Assembly (NCBI RefSeq): GCF_028748185.1 | Contig: NZ_CP118164.1 | Location: 496,001-560,000 of the forward strand | Direction of reading: 5' to 3' | DNA: 64,000 nt | Source of the DNA: Bremerella sp. P1 | Lineage (GTDB): Bacteria > Planctomycetota > Planctomycetia > Pirellulales > Pirellulaceae | Part shown: positions 62,623 to 64,000 of the stretch, piece after piece | Layout: every line of letters begins with the position of its first letter | How positions within the stretch are numbered: the first letter of the stretch is position 1 | Program-made: the position numbers and the translations under genes | Notes under the pieces: generated by a model | Database searches by the model: none | What the model was told of the DNA's origin: nothing | What the model saw: only the letters and a program-made list of their open reading frames with translations

Positions 62623-63090
62623 AAGATTTTGCTGCGCACTGCGGTCGATGTAATCGCGTAGCGCATGCAACCGCTTTCTTGTCTCACGCAGCAGCAAGCA
62701 GTTGACGATCGGCTCACTTAGCCATCCCAACCATTTCGGTCGACAAGCAAACGAATAGATGTATATCACCCGCGATCGATTTTCGGTAATCGTTTCGTGG
62801 CGGATTGTGGCATGAAAGCTTTCAAATAGCCACGGCCGGTTGATCAGCGTCACCGCGGCTACGCGGCCTCGGTCGAAGCTCACGTACCGGGTGTCCATCA
62901 CCATCCAGCCCGAGGACCATTTGCCAACACAACGGGTACAGACCCCAACCGCGGCCTGCGTGTTGGGCTCGAGAACTTGAGCCTTCGATAGCAGCGAATC
63001 CCAATCCAACCGCCGTTGGTAGTCGTGGATGATGTCAAACACCAACCAACTGGGGGCATCGATTTCGATCTGAAAGGTTTGTTTTCGCAC
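62593..63090 (-). CDS. SRPBCC/START-fold lipid- or ligand-binding protein
   Basis: 165 residues from GTG 63090. It is a helix-grip fold of the polyketide-cyclase/dehydrase type: TFQIEIDAPSWLVFDIIHDYQRRLDWDS, WLFESFHATIRHE, and a C-terminal helix (NCLLLRETRKRLHALRDYID). These bind hydrophobic ligands in a central cavity; no ligand can be predicted. The last ten residues (LVPSPLRGEG) and the stop are encoded by the repeat element. Confidence 0.8.
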   Translation of the reverse strand: MRKQTFQIEIDAPSWLVFDIIHDYQRRLDWDSLLSKAQVLEPNTQAAVGVCTRCVGKWSSGWMVMDTRYVSFDRGRVAAVTLINRPWLFESFHATIRHETITENRSRVIYIYSFACRPKWLGWLSEPIVNCLLLRETRKRLHALRDYIDRSAQQNLVPSPLRGEG

Positions 63091-63322
63091 GGTTCGTGTT
63101 TCGGTGGGGCGAGTTCTCGCGATAACTTTCTATCCGTAAATCGGAAGATCGTTAACTCGTTTTCCCCTAAACCCGTCCACAACCCCCACCCGTGAACTTG
63201 TCCTTCTGCTTGCTTCGCTGACGTAACTTCTCTACGCTACGGGAAAGAAATAACGCCTGACGCGAGCGGAATTTAGCTCGGCGTAATGGATTCCTGAATC
63301 GGCGGCTAAAGACTTCTCTAGT

Positions 63323-64000
63323 ATGGCATCAACATTCGACTCAGCGCGAAACGACTTCACTGGGTTGTGGGCGACTCCTTTGCGCCGCAACTGGACGGCC
63401 GCATTTCTTCTTTTCTGCATGCTGGGCACGACCGGCTGTTCCGGCTGCTTCGACCCGGCCGAGACGCTGGAGGAACGAAAGGAGCGGCTGGCCAAAGAAG
63501 AGACCAAGGACGACTTCGAGCCCCCGAAGCTGAACGTCTTGCCGTCGGACGATCGCAGCACGCGGCTTAACCGCGTTAAGCCTGGCCACTGGGTCAATGT
63601 CAGTACGTTGATGAAGGCCAACAACTATGACTTCCGCGGCGAGCTTTACGCGTCGACGGTTGATTCCAACAATCGCCCTGTGCCGATCACCGACACCGAT
63701 TACTACTTCTCGGCAACGCGCCCTCTGGCACTGCCCAAAGGGCAAGAGCGTTGGTCCGATTTGTTGTTTTACCCGCCGCTGTTCGACCGCAACATTTCGC
63801 AGACGCGACTGTTTGCCTGCGACCTTCGTCCAGTCGGTGGAGGCCGCCCTGTGTTGGTCGATCGCCTGGCCACCACGCGGATGCATCCGCAAGAGTACTA
63901 CATGGTGGTGCTGGCCAGTGCTTCGGACGAGTACCAGTTTCTGGAAGTGACCGACGTCGTTCGCCCGCTGCATCCGCCACTGTCCCAGTCCGAGACCGCC
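63323..64000 (+). CDS. Lipoprotein, cut by the window edge
   Basis: At least 226 residues, still open at the right edge. The N-terminus is long (about 25 residues) before a hydrophobic stretch (AAFLLFCMLG) and a lipobox ending GTTGC. The mature part begins SGCFDPAETLEERKERLAKE, charged, then a domain with beta-like segments (HWVNVSTLMKANNYDFRGEL, YYMVVLASASDEYQFL). No family was recognised. The 232 bases upstream show no convincing gene. Confidence 0.7.
   Translation, partial: MASTFDSARNDFTGLWATPLRRNWTAAFLLFCMLGTTGCSGCFDPAETLEERKERLAKEETKDDFEPPKLNVLPSDDRSTRLNRVKPGHWVNVSTLMKANNYDFRGELYASTVDSNNRPVPITDTDYYFSATRPLALPKGQERWSDLLFYPPLFDRNISQTRLFACDLRPVGGGRPVLVDRLATTRMHPQEYYMVVLASASDEYQFLEVTDVVRPLHPPLSQSETA

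Overview
The window looks like a chromosomal segment of a planctomycete of the Pirellulaceae type (Blastopirellula/Bremerella-like). The evidence is four DUF1559 pseudopilin-like genes with H-X9-DG tails, a sulfatase, DUF1080, LamG, sialidase and FG-GAP secreted proteins, an orphan formylmethanofuran dehydrogenase subunit A, an ECF41 sigma factor, mcsA-mcsB, many short lipoproteins, and moderately high GC. The genus is an inference, since no rRNA lies in the window. Most of it is ordinary chromosome; no prophage, transposase, CRISPR array or biosynthetic cluster was recognised.

Layout. 1-2.5 kb: the end of a glycoside-hydrolase-like gene, a very acidic lipoprotein and a Lys/His-rich DUF1080 protein. 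2.5-8.2 kb: an FHA-GAF-PP2C phosphatase, tRNA-Gln(CUG) with its own promoter and terminator, an HtrA protease, a HAD phosphatase and an M24 peptidase. 8.5-10.4 kb: accB-accC. 10.6-26.6 kb: a surface/secreted region with a sulfatase, LamG protein, sialidase and FG-GAP protein. It also holds four DUF1559 genes, each followed by a small lipoprotein, interrupted by PPi-phosphofructokinase, a haem-binding DUF3365 protein and an ECF41/AhpD-like operon with a matching promoter. 26.7-33.3 kb: membrane protein, M28 peptidase, GT9 glycosyltransferase, PDZ protein, two RNA methyltransferases, folD.

33.6-46.8 kb: sulfite/nitrite reductase, fhcA, a TatC with a large insertion, manA, a pseudouridine synthase with a basic tail, pyrK, rpsT, a TPR protein, a CobA-HemD fusion (siroheme supply, which the reductase needs) and a Tat-exported prenyltransferase-repeat protein. 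47-56.1 kb: class V aminotransferase, coaD, a large Tim44/zinc-ribbon/TerB-type protein, mcsB-mcsA (protein-arginine phosphorylation), trpE and a small monooxygenase-fold protein. 56.1-64 kb: a nested palindromic repeat, an exported SAM methyltransferase, xdhC and a MocA-like gene with an extra C-terminal domain, an overlapping HD-GYP/PilZ pair (cyclic-di-GMP signalling), a second repeat element that supplies the C-terminus of an SRPBCC protein, and a lipoprotein cut by the window edge.

The observations most worth following are the repeated DUF1559-lipoprotein module, the Tim44/Zn-ribbon/TerB protein, the nested palindromes, the MocA fusion, the TatC insertion and a frameshifted gene remnant upstream of the phosphofructokinase gene.
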